Source: an uncultured Lachnospiraceae bacterium
GTDB lineage: Bacteria > Bacillota > Clostridia > Lachnospirales > Lachnospiraceae
Length of the DNA: 6,674 nt
Assembly (NCBI GenBank): GCA_902783395.1
Contig: CACZRA010000215.1
Location: 1-6,674, forward strand
Reading direction: 5' to 3'
Part shown: piece after piece, positions 1-6,261 of the stretch
Layout of the letters: every line of letters starts with the position of its first letter
Position numbering within the stretch: the stretch's first letter is position 1
Position numbers and translations under genes: made by a program
The notes under the pieces: model-generated
Told to the model about the DNA's origin: nothing
Seen by the model: the letters and a program-made list of their open reading frames with translations, nothing else
Databases searched by the model: none

Positions 1-628
1 CAGCCGGTGTGGAAAAAGCCCATTTCCATACTTCGGGTTCCACCGCTTTGGATGTATTATCCACGACTTTAAGTATGCTTCTGATATCTCCTTTACGTCC
101 AAGGAGGATTTCTTCTTCCGGCGAATTGCTCAGGACGACAAAACGATCGTCTTCTTCGTTATCTGCCATGGTAAGGAGGATAGCGTAATCCTCCTCGCTC
201 GAACCCTGATATGTCCTGCAAATGTCCAGCAGCTCATGATAGCTCCAGACTGCAAATCTTTTCTGATCCTCCGGAGATAAGGAAGAGGCTTCCTCCGGGG
301 TGATATCTGCGGCTTCTTTTTCGGAAAGGGTCTCAAGGATATCGTCTATATTTCCCTTATCATCCATCCTGCCGTCTTCCGTAACCAGGGCGGAAGCATT
401 ATCTTCCCAGTAATCCATAAGCCAGGTTATGGATTTATACCTGCCCAGGTCATCGGAGAGCATGGACATATAGGCGTTAAACATAGTGATATTATTGGCC
501 AGTGAAGTGGAAAATGAAGACATGGTCACCATATTTCCCACAGCGATGGTGACGAGGGTAAAGAGGACTACTGTCACCAATCCTATCTGGATCAGGATCT
601 TTTGATGTTTTTTCTTTTTTGCCTCCAT
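1..628 (-). CDS. Membrane-anchored sensor-type protein, N-terminal part (cut by left edge)
   Basis: The frame is open from ATG at 628 down to base 1, giving 209 codons before the window ends, so the C-terminus and any output domain are missing. The start is supported by an AAGAGG ribosome binding site (plus-strand 638-643) nine bases upstream. The protein begins with a basic stretch (MEAKKKKHQK) followed by one hydrophobic segment at about residues 11-31 (ILIQIGLVTVVLFTLVTIAV). This suggests a signal-anchor with the N-terminus inside. Residues from about 35 onward are hydrophilic, rich in acidic residues and Trp/Tyr (SITWLMDYWED, RFAVWSYHELLD), as expected of an extracytoplasmic ligand-sensing domain. 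I do not recognise a named sensor family. By architecture it could precede a histidine kinase, GGDEF or SpoIIE/PP2C phosphatase output; that is inference. It is transcribed divergently from the coiled-coil/PF06541 operon. Confidence 0.85.
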   Translation of the reverse strand, partial: MEAKKKKHQKILIQIGLVTVVLFTLVTIAVGNMVTMSSFSTSLANNITMFNAYMSMLSDDLGRYKSITWLMDYWEDNASALVTEDGRMDDKGNIDDILETLSEKEAADITPEEASSLSPEDQKRFAVWSYHELLDICRTYQGSSEEDYAILLTMADNEEDDRFVVLSNSPEEEILLGRKGDIRSILKVVDNTSKAVEPEVWKWAFSTPA

Positions 629-653
629 ATGATGATACCTCTTAAAGCTGCAG

Positions 654-688
654 AAAAATCCTCGTAAAAATCCTCAAAACGGATTTTT
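654..688 (-). repeat. Direct repeat plus inverted copy in the leader of the minus-strand sensor gene
   Basis: On the plus strand AAAAATCCTC occurs at 654-663 and again at 666-675, a 12-base period. An inverted copy, GGATTTTT, follows at 681-688. The second direct copy and the inverted copy can form an 8-bp stem (666-673 with 681-688, 7-base loop). The cluster lies 26-60 bases upstream of the start codon at 628, so it is probably in the 5' leader or near the promoter of that gene. It could be a tandem operator or a leader hairpin. The short AT-rich stem makes a terminator unlikely. Confidence 0.6.
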
Positions 689-722
689 CCTCGGACGGCT
701 ACCTGCGGAAGCCGCCAGATAC

Positions 723-755
723 GGATTAAAATAAGCCTGATGCTTATTTTAATCC
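723..755. repeat. Perfect 14-bp inverted repeat with 5-base loop
   Basis: GGATTAAAATAAGC (723-736) is the exact reverse complement of GCTTATTTTAATCC (742-755), with the loop CTGAT between. It sits midway in the divergent intergenic region, 94 bases from the minus-strand start and about 200 from the plus-strand start. The long, AT-rich symmetry and central position suit an operator for a dimeric regulator serving both genes. A transcribed hairpin or dispersed repeat is also possible. There is no U-tract after a GC-rich stem, so it is not a typical intrinsic terminator. Confidence 0.8.
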
Positions 756-954
756 TACACCATATTGAAGATGTTGCAAAGCCTGATACCGGAATAATAA
801 TATGATCATTATATACTTGTGGCATAATGCTGTAGTAGTGTAGAATTACTGATATTGATATTTTTGAGGTCCTGTTCGGTTCCTGCTGAATGCCGGCAGT
901 CCTGTGCAAAGCATTTGGATGGCGGGGAGCTGAAACGGGAAGAAAGGTGGAGAA

Positions 955-1398
955 ATGGAAAACAAGTGGAACGAACAGCTGGAAGAGATCAACAAGTCCC
1001 TGGCAGAGCTTAGCGAAAAGGTAAAGAGGGCAGCGGAGGATGCCAAGGCTGCAGGAGAGCTTGGTAAAGAGGTCCTCGATGACAAGATCGGCACTGCAAA
1101 GGGCGACGTAGAGGCTCTGAAAGAGAATATGCGCATCAAGGGTGAGAAGGACAGGAGCAAGCTCTCCAGTTCCCTGCTGAAAGCACAGATGACTGTCGAA
1201 GCAAAGATCCAGGATATGAAAGCCGCAAGGGATAAGAGGAATCTTGAGAACTACATCGAGCACGGTATAGATTATATCGACGGATGCTTCTATTCTGCTC
1301 TGTATCTGATAGGTGATGCCCAGCTTACCCTGCTTGAAGTGCTTGATGCGGCAGCTGAGTACGAGCAGAAATACGGGGCGGAAGAGACTAAGGAGTAA
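955..1398 (+). CDS. Soluble coiled-coil protein of unknown function, partner of the PF06541 membrane protein
   Basis: This is a complete 147-residue protein starting at ATG 955 behind AAAGGTGG (943-950). There is no signal peptide or membrane segment, so it is predicted cytoplasmic. Residues 1-95 are charged and strongly helical with heptad-like spacing (EQLEEINKSLAELSEKVKRA; later SLLKAQMTVEAKIQDMKAAR), typical of a coiled coil. Residues 98-140 form a less charged helical tail with aromatic residues (ENYIEHGIDYIDGCFYSALY), then end in an acidic Lys/Glu tail. I know of no assigned function. The next gene starts 21 bases downstream on the same strand and encodes a membrane protein with its own cytoplasmic coiled coil. 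Cotranscription and physical interaction are therefore a reasonable inference. A long antisense open frame over this gene is composition-driven and was not called. Confidence 0.87.
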   Translation: MENKWNEQLEEINKSLAELSEKVKRAAEDAKAAGELGKEVLDDKIGTAKGDVEALKENMRIKGEKDRSKLSSSLLKAQMTVEAKIQDMKAARDKRNLENYIEHGIDYIDGCFYSALYLIGDAQLTLLEVLDAAAEYEQKYGAEETKE

Positions 1399-1419
1399 AA
1401 AGAACCGGCAGGTGTGATC

Positions 1420-2313
1420 ATGTTTTTTGGAATGACGATCTATAATGCCTTATGGTACTTTATGATATACGCGGTCGTCGGCTGGATGATAGAAGTCAGC
1501 TATCATGCCGTGAGACTGGGCAAGGTTGTAAACAGGGGGTTCCTTAACGGCCCCCTTTGCCCGGTGTATGGCTGCGGAGTACTGATGGTTCTGTCCGTTC
1601 TGAATGTCCTCGGTAATGCTTTCGGGGTCGAAACGGATCTTGAAAAAGCAAGCCCGCTTCTCCTTTTTGCCGTAGGTATCATTTTTGCCACATTGATAGA
1701 GCTGATAGCCGGATTTCTTCTTGATAAGCTTTTTCATGCGAGATGGTGGGATTACAGAGACAGGAAGTTTAATCTTAACGGGTATATCTGTCTGGAGTTC
1801 AGTATCATATGGGGACTTTGCATTGCCTTTGTCCTGCGTGTGATACAGCCTTTTTTTGACAGGATCATAGACCTGATCCCGGTACTGGCAGGTCAGATAA
1901 TGCTCACATTCATGTATCTTGTTTTTGCAGCTGATCTGATCATAACAGTCATGACTATCCTGAAACTGAATAAACAGCTCGAGCGTATGAAGAATATGGA
2001 AAATGCCATATTAAAGCTCAGCGACGGGATGTCCGAGGTTATAGCGGACAGTACGCTGAAGACGATGGACAGGATCGAAGAAGGAAAGCAGAGGAGCGAG
2101 GTCAGAAAAGAAGAGATCAGGGCTTCGCTGGAGGATGCCCGTGAAAAGCATGCGGAGGCAAGGGAGAAGCACAGGCAGGCACTGGAGGCACAGTACGACC
2201 ATCTGAAAAAACAGCTCATGTATCATAAGCTTTTCGGAACGGGAATGCTGCTGAATAATTATTCAGAGCACGGTCACAGCAGATATCAGGATATCATCAG
2301 CAAAATACGTTAG
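1420..2313 (+). CDS. PF06541 (CmpB-like, 'putative ABC transporter permease') membrane protein with C-terminal coiled coil
   Basis: This is a 297-residue polytopic membrane protein. Hallmarks I associate with PF06541 (ABC_trans_CmpB) are present: YAVVGWMIEV (18-26 region), NRGFLNGPLCPVYG (38-51) and RWWDYRDRKFNLNGYICL (108-125). Hydrophobic segments lie near residues 5-25, 52-68, 79-102, 123-141 and 158-182, suggesting about five membrane helices. From about 184 to 270 the chain becomes a charged, probably cytoplasmic coiled coil, including the near-repeat EAREKHAEAREKH-like run at 240-252. Despite the family name, no ATP-binding partner is encoded here, so a transporter role is unproven. ATG 1420 is preferred because AGGTG (1410-1414) lies five bases upstream. 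A GTG at 1414 would add two residues but consumes that site. The gene follows the coiled-coil gene by 21 bases, and its stop codon overlaps that of the convergent lipoprotein gene. Confidence 0.9.
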   Translation: MFFGMTIYNALWYFMIYAVVGWMIEVSYHAVRLGKVVNRGFLNGPLCPVYGCGVLMVLSVLNVLGNAFGVETDLEKASPLLLFAVGIIFATLIELIAGFLLDKLFHARWWDYRDRKFNLNGYICLEFSIIWGLCIAFVLRVIQPFFDRIIDLIPVLAGQIMLTFMYLVFAADLIITVMTILKLNKQLERMKNMENAILKLSDGMSEVIADSTLKTMDRIEEGKQRSEVRKEEIRASLEDAREKHAEAREKHRQALEAQYDHLKKQLMYHKLFGTGMLLNNYSEHGHSRYQDIISKIR

Positions 2314-3581
2314 TATACCCAAACCTCACTTGCGCAGGTGTCGTCGTATTTTGCCCCGCTCCTTGCACCGGTGATCGTTAAAGTGACCGTATCCGTTGTT
2401 GCAGGCTTATCGAGCTCAATCCTGCATCTGCTGGACGCCGCCAGGTCTTCTGACCCGTATGATTCACTTATATAATAATCTTCAAGACTGCCTTCCGCGG
2501 ATGCCCCGTTTCCGAAGTCCGCTTTAAATTCCGTCGGAACGCCGTTATCGTTGTATTGCTTATAGCCGGCCGTGTAACCGCAGACTATCTGTACACCGTA
2601 TACCGGCTGCTCCTTATCAAGATGTATGGTTATGGTCTCTCCTGTGCCGTCTCCTGAAGCGCCCTCGGCCCATACTGTGGTATAGTCTCCATCGATAAGA
2701 TTCTCAGCAGCATAGGACTTATCTTTTGAAGCAGGTAACGTCGAAGATGCTTCAACAGAAGAGATGCCGGCTGTTCCTTCCCGGTATCTTCCGTACAGAA
2801 GAGTCACACCGTATCTGCTGTCGGGATTTTTCTTAAACAGGACATCGCCGTATCCATCAAACAGATCTCCTTCAGTATCGCTGATACTGATTATCGGCCC
2901 GCTGAGGAGATAATAATCGTCATCCTCAAAGATCTGCATATGTTCTATCACATGGATCGCATCTCCTGCGCCGAATGTAGGAAAAAGGCATCCGTCCCTG
3001 ACATCTTCATATTCGCCGGGAACAAAATCATCTTCTCCGTATGCGTCCTTAAATATGCTCTCACAATCCTCCAATGGCACTCCCGCTTCCGGATCAAAAT
3101 CATCCGCTGTAGCTTTCTTAAGTTCCGGACCTCCGTAGAATATCTTATCGAAGAATTTCATGCGCAGGCGCTCTTTTTGATCATTATCCATTTCAGAGAA
3201 TATAACTCCCGGATCATCAATCCATAATGAAGTCACACAATATGCCATTTCAGAAAGAAGCTCAGCATTATCAGGTGTGACGGGCTCAGTCTGTAAGAGC
3301 TTTTCAACTTCATCCCCGCATTCTGATCCGGTTAATGCTGCAGGTACTTCAGCCTCTTTCGTCTCCTCAGATGTGTTCTTTTTTGATTCCTTCCCAGATG
3401 TTTTCTGAGTATCTTCATCATCGGAGGTCTCAGTCTCTTCTTCTGAATCCTCCGCTGTCTTTGCATCCTCTCCGGCAGCTTCCGTTTTAGCTGTGTCGTT
3501 TCCTCCGGCTGCCGCTCCGCAGCCTGCAATAAGTACAGCGTCTATAAGGCAAATGATGATCGCAAGTAATGTTTTCCGCAT
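2310..3581 (-). CDS. Secreted lipoprotein with C-terminal NADase-type discoidin (glycan-binding-like) domain
   Basis: This 423-residue protein starts at ATG 3581 behind an AAAGGA site eight bases upstream. Residues 1-20 form a lipoprotein signal peptide ending in the lipobox IAGC, with Cys21 as the predicted lipidated residue. Asp14 inside the hydrophobic core is unusual. Residues 22-85 are a low-complexity Ser/Thr/Glu/Asp/Lys linker, probably spanning the cell wall. Residues about 86-270 form an acidic globular region with several Cys that I cannot assign. Residues about 275-423 resemble the NADase-type discoidin/glycan-binding fold: ASSTLPASKDKSYAAENLIDGD, then TVWAEGASGDGTGETITI and VCGYTAGYKQYNDNGVPTEF. 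The domain name implies carbohydrate binding, but no ligand can be read from sequence and no catalytic motif is visible. The gene appears monocistronic, with its own promoter in the region to its right. It is convergent with the PF06541 gene, with a four-base overlap. Confidence 0.92.
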   Translation of the reverse strand: MRKTLLAIIICLIDAVLIAGCGAAAGGNDTAKTEAAGEDAKTAEDSEEETETSDDEDTQKTSGKESKKNTSEETKEAEVPAALTGSECGDEVEKLLQTEPVTPDNAELLSEMAYCVTSLWIDDPGVIFSEMDNDQKERLRMKFFDKIFYGGPELKKATADDFDPEAGVPLEDCESIFKDAYGEDDFVPGEYEDVRDGCLFPTFGAGDAIHVIEHMQIFEDDDYYLLSGPIISISDTEGDLFDGYGDVLFKKNPDSRYGVTLLYGRYREGTAGISSVEASSTLPASKDKSYAAENLIDGDYTTVWAEGASGDGTGETITIHLDKEQPVYGVQIVCGYTAGYKQYNDNGVPTEFKADFGNGASAEGSLEDYYISESYGSEDLAASSRCRIELDKPATTDTVTLTITGARSGAKYDDTCASEVWVY

Positions 3582-3623
3582 TTGTTCTGTCCTTTCCCCG
3601 GGATTTTCGTGGATCCTGACAGT

Positions 3624-3653
3624 ATTATATACGTTATTATGTTAGTTTGTCAT
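3624..3653 (-). promoter_or_regulatory. Sigma-A-type promoter for the lipoprotein gene
   Basis: Read on the minus strand, ATGACA (-35, plus positions 3648-3653) is separated by 18 bases from a perfect TATAAT (-10, plus positions 3624-3629). Transcription would begin near 3617, giving a leader of about 36 bases before the ATG at 3581. The match is 5/6 at -35 and 6/6 at -10. Confidence 0.65.
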
Positions 3654-3694
3654 ATGATGATACAAACGCGGGCGTCAAACAACACGAACAAGTA

Positions 3695-3723
3695 GCAATT
3701 TGCGTAGCAAATCAGCGGATTGC
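3695..3723. repeat. Interrupted inverted repeat
   Basis: GCAATTTGC (3695-3703) and GCAAAT (3707-3712) can form a hairpin around a GTA loop. The three bases needed to complete a 9-bp right arm (TGC, 3721-3723) follow after an eight-base interruption. An alternative fold pairs GCAAATC (3707-3713) with GATTGC (3718-3723) using one bulge. It may be a degenerate dispersed palindromic repeat or a regulator site; only a genome-wide copy count can separate these. Confidence 0.45.
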
Positions 3724-3849
3724 GAGTGTGGTATCAAAACAGTGATTCAGTACTTTTGGCAACTTAATTATATGGGACATTTTTGTAGTTCTGTTTAAGG
3801 ATCTCGGGCTTGTATATAGTTTGTTGCTTGCTGCCGTACAGCACCGGTA

Positions 3850-3879
3850 TTGCCTTAGGATATTAAAATGGAGTAAAAT
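3850..3879 (+). promoter_or_regulatory. Candidate promoter for the hybrid histidine kinase
   Basis: TTGCCT (3850-3855), an 18-base spacer and TAAAAT (3874-3879) match the vegetative consensus at 4/6 and 5/6. Transcription would start near 3886, about 33 bases before the ATG at 3919. The ribosome binding site is AGGT (3910-3913), five bases before the start. The surrounding DNA is AT-rich, so a chance match is possible. Confidence 0.35.
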
Positions 3880-3918
3880 ATCTGAGCTATATACGCACAG
3901 GTTTGGTATAGGTAACAG

Positions 3919-6261
3919 ATGAAATCCATACAGACTAAACTGATATTTATCATATTGTTCATAATGCTTATCGTTACGCTGGGCCTGGGCCTTACTGCGG
4001 TCCTGGGAACAAGCAGGATACTGGATGAAGATTCGGACAGGATCCTTAATCTGACTGCAGATGAAAATGTCAGGGATATAGATGAGACCTTAAACTCTGT
4101 CGAGCAGTCTGTCAGTATGATCTATAACTATGCCGAAAAGCGTGCCGAGACCTACAAAGATTTTCTTGATGATTATCCGGAACGGGAAAAGTTTAACTAT
4201 GATGTCGGTGAGCTCGGGAGGAGTATCGCTGAAAATACGCCCGGGGCGATGTCTGTCTATCTCAGGTACAACCCCGAGGAATACGGCCCGACGGAAGGCT
4301 TCTGGTATACGATAAATGTCGAAGACGGCACATGGGATTATTCCGAGCCTACAGATATGAGCATTTATGAGAGTGATGATCTGGAGCATGTCGGATGGTA
4401 CTATATCCCGGTAGAGACAGGGAAGCCGCTCTGGATGGATCCTTATTTCAACAGCAATCTCGGCATAGACATGATCAGCTATATCATCCCGTATTATCAT
4501 GACGGTCATACTGTCGGCGTCATCGGCATGGACATAGATCTGAGACTGCTCAGGGATTATGTTGCAGACATACAGGTCTATGACAGCGGACGTGCTTTCC
4601 TTGTTTCTCCGAAGGGAGACATCATATTCCATTTTGATTACCCCGAAGGCGTAAGGAGCAAGGACCTGACTGAAGACATAATGCCGTTTATAAACAGCGT
4701 TCTGAACAGCTCCGTGGATGAGGTCAGGACACTGAAGGGAATAGACGGCATCAAGCGGAAGATACTCATGAAGAAGCTGAGAAACGGTATGATATTAGGG
4801 CTTAATGCTCCGGTCGATGAGATAAACGTTCCGCAGAACACCCTTACGCGCCGGCTGTTGCTGGTTTCGCTCCTCATACTCGTAGTGGCGATCGCAGTAA
4901 GCCTTGCCTGGATACAGACCGTCATAGCACCGCTGAAGCGGATGACTGAGGTTGCCGAACATTATGCTAACGGTGATTACAGCGATGTCATGAATACTGA
5001 CAGCAAGGATGAGATCGGCATATTGTCACGGTCGCTTCAGACCATGTCGACTTCTCTAAAGAATCAGATAGAGATCGCGGATACGGCAAACAGGTCCAAG
5101 AGTATATTCCTTGCCAATATGTCACATGAGATACGTACCCCGATCAACGCAATTCTGGGGTTTGATGAAATGATCCTCCGTGAGAGCAATGAGGATACCA
5201 CAAAGGAGTATGCGTCAAATATCAAAAACGGAGGTCATATACTGCTTACACTTGTAAATGAGATACTGGATTTCTCAAAGATAGAGTCCGGCAAGCTTGA
5301 GATAGTACCGGTCGAATATGAGATATCTCCTTTGATAAGTGATATCCTGGATATGATCGAGTTCCGCGCGACAGAGAAAAACCTCAGCGTCAATTATTTT
5401 ATCGACAGCGGTATACCGTCTGTCCTTAGGGGTGATGACATACGTCTGCGTGAGATCTTTACCAATCTTCTGACAAATGCCGTGAAGTATACGGAAAAAG
5501 GAAGTGTCACTCTCAGTGTCCAGAAGCTGTTGTCCGATGATAAGAATGTACGCCTTCGTATTTCGGTAGAGGATACCGGTATCGGGATAAAGGAAGAAGA
5601 CAGGGAACACCTGTGGGAATCCTTCCAGCGGCTCGACGAGCAGCATAACAGGGGGATCGAGGGGACCGGTCTGGGTCTTGCCATCACGCACAAATATGTG
5701 GAGCTGATGGGGAGCAGCCTGCATCTGAGAAGCGAGTACGGAAAGGGATCGGAGTTCTGGTTTGATCTTGATCAGGGCATTGTGGATCCGTCCCCCATAG
5801 GTGAGTTTGAGAGAGAAGCGCAGAGCCTTCAGCGTGAGGTGGATATCTACAGGGAAGGTTTTACCGCTCCCGATGCGCATATCCTGGTGGTGGATGACGT
5901 AAAGGTTAATCTTGTGGTCGTAAAGGGACTGCTGAAGAATTCGGGGATAGATATAGATACGGCGGAAAGCGGAGCCGAAGCCATCAGAAAGATGAAAGAG
6001 AGAAGATATGATATCGTGTTCCTTGATCATATGATGCCTGAAATGGACGGCGTTGAAACACTGTCGCGCATTATTGCCGATCCTGATATCGACAATGCGT
6101 CGACTCCTGTCATTGCCCTGACCGCAAACGCGATCTCGGGCGTGGACAAGGTCTACAGGGAGCACGGCTTCACTGATTATCTGAGCAAGCCTGTAGATCC
6201 GGGGGTTCTTGAAAAAATGCTGTTAAAGTATCTTCCCGATGAACTGATAAAACCGGTTTGA
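3919..6261 (+). CDS. Hybrid sensor histidine kinase (dCache-like sensor, HAMP, HisKA, HATPase, receiver)
   Basis: This 780-residue membrane kinase is complete. A membrane helix (about 7-30) is followed by a large extracytoplasmic domain (about 35-300) with dCache_1-like features: PGAMSVYLRYNPE, WYYIPVETGKPLWMDPYF, and MISYIIPYYHDGHTVGVIGMDID. A second helix (about 312-334) leads to a HAMP linker (335-385). HisKA contains FLANMSHEIRTPINAILGF with phosphoacceptor His403. The HATPase domain has an N-box with Asn516/Asn520 (IFTNLLTNAVKYT), DTGIGI at 552-557, an F-box at LWESFQRLDE and GTGLGL at 582-587. The receiver (about 653-772) has Asp659/Asp660, phosphoacceptor Asp703 in FLDHMMPEMDG, Thr735 and Lys757, so all catalytic residues look intact. 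It should autophosphorylate His403 in response to an extracellular ligand and pass phosphate to Asp703. There is no Hpt or DNA-binding domain, so an external partner is needed. The ligand is unknown. Its stop codon abuts that of the next, convergent gene. Confidence 0.97.
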   Translation: MKSIQTKLIFIILFIMLIVTLGLGLTAVLGTSRILDEDSDRILNLTADENVRDIDETLNSVEQSVSMIYNYAEKRAETYKDFLDDYPEREKFNYDVGELGRSIAENTPGAMSVYLRYNPEEYGPTEGFWYTINVEDGTWDYSEPTDMSIYESDDLEHVGWYYIPVETGKPLWMDPYFNSNLGIDMISYIIPYYHDGHTVGVIGMDIDLRLLRDYVADIQVYDSGRAFLVSPKGDIIFHFDYPEGVRSKDLTEDIMPFINSVLNSSVDEVRTLKGIDGIKRKILMKKLRNGMILGLNAPVDEINVPQNTLTRRLLLVSLLILVVAIAVSLAWIQTVIAPLKRMTEVAEHYANGDYSDVMNTDSKDEIGILSRSLQTMSTSLKNQIEIADTANRSKSIFLANMSHEIRTPINAILGFDEMILRESNEDTTKEYASNIKNGGHILLTLVNEILDFSKIESGKLEIVPVEYEISPLISDILDMIEFRATEKNLSVNYFIDSGIPSVLRGDDIRLREIFTNLLTNAVKYTEKGSVTLSVQKLLSDDKNVRLRISVEDTGIGIKEEDREHLWESFQRLDEQHNRGIEGTGLGLAITHKYVELMGSSLHLRSEYGKGSEFWFDLDQGIVDPSPIGEFEREAQSLQREVDIYREGFTAPDAHILVVDDVKVNLVVVKGLLKNSGIDIDTAESGAEAIRKMKERRYDIVFLDHMMPEMDGVETLSRIIADPDIDNASTPVIALTANAISGVDKVYREHGFTDYLSKPVDPGVLEKMLLKYLPDELIKPV

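Larger units (their letters stand above)
629..954. promoter_or_regulatory. Divergent intergenic region with candidate promoters
   Basis: This 326-base AT-rich stretch separates two divergent genes and encodes no convincing protein. A weak plus-strand promoter candidate for the coiled-coil gene is TTGTGG (817-822), an 18-base spacer and TAGAAT (841-846). On the minus strand a perfect TATAAT lies at 808-813, but its -35 is poor. A second minus-strand candidate, TTTGCA then TAGGAT with a 17-base spacer, overlaps the edge of the inverted repeat at 723-755. None is strong enough to name a transcription start. The inverted repeat and the repeats at 654-688 are listed separately. Confidence 0.35.
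3582..3918. promoter_or_regulatory. Divergent intergenic region between lipoprotein and hybrid kinase genes
   Basis: This 337-base stretch holds no convincing coding sequence. It contains a strong minus-strand promoter (3624-3653), an interrupted inverted repeat (3695-3723) and a weaker plus-strand promoter candidate (3850-3879). The roughly 120 bases between 3725 and 3845 hold nothing I can assign. I looked for a GEMM-type cyclic-di-GMP riboswitch, because such leaders precede signalling genes, and did not see its conserved core. Confidence 0.5.

Noticed and set aside
723..755. Reading the 14-bp inverted repeat as an intrinsic terminator
   Set aside because: The stem is AT-rich, no T-tract follows on either strand, and it lies between two divergent gene starts rather than after a gene.
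592..1263. A 223-codon minus-strand open frame opposite the coiled-coil gene
   Set aside because: It runs antisense to a better-supported gene with a good ribosome binding site and crosses the intergenic region. Its protein is Leu/Phe/Ser-rich with no recognisable domain, as expected of an antisense shadow.
1414..1419. GTG 1414 as the start of the PF06541 gene
   Set aside because: The GTG overlaps the AGGTG site that is well spaced for ATG 1420, and the two extra residues add nothing conserved.
3725..3918. Riboswitch upstream of the kinase
   Set aside because: No conserved core of a cyclic-di-GMP or other class I know was visible, and the likely leader is only about 33 bases if the candidate promoter is right.
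5275..6165. A 296-codon minus-strand open frame inside the kinase gene
   Set aside because: It lies wholly opposite conserved HATPase and receiver motifs and shows no domain of its own.
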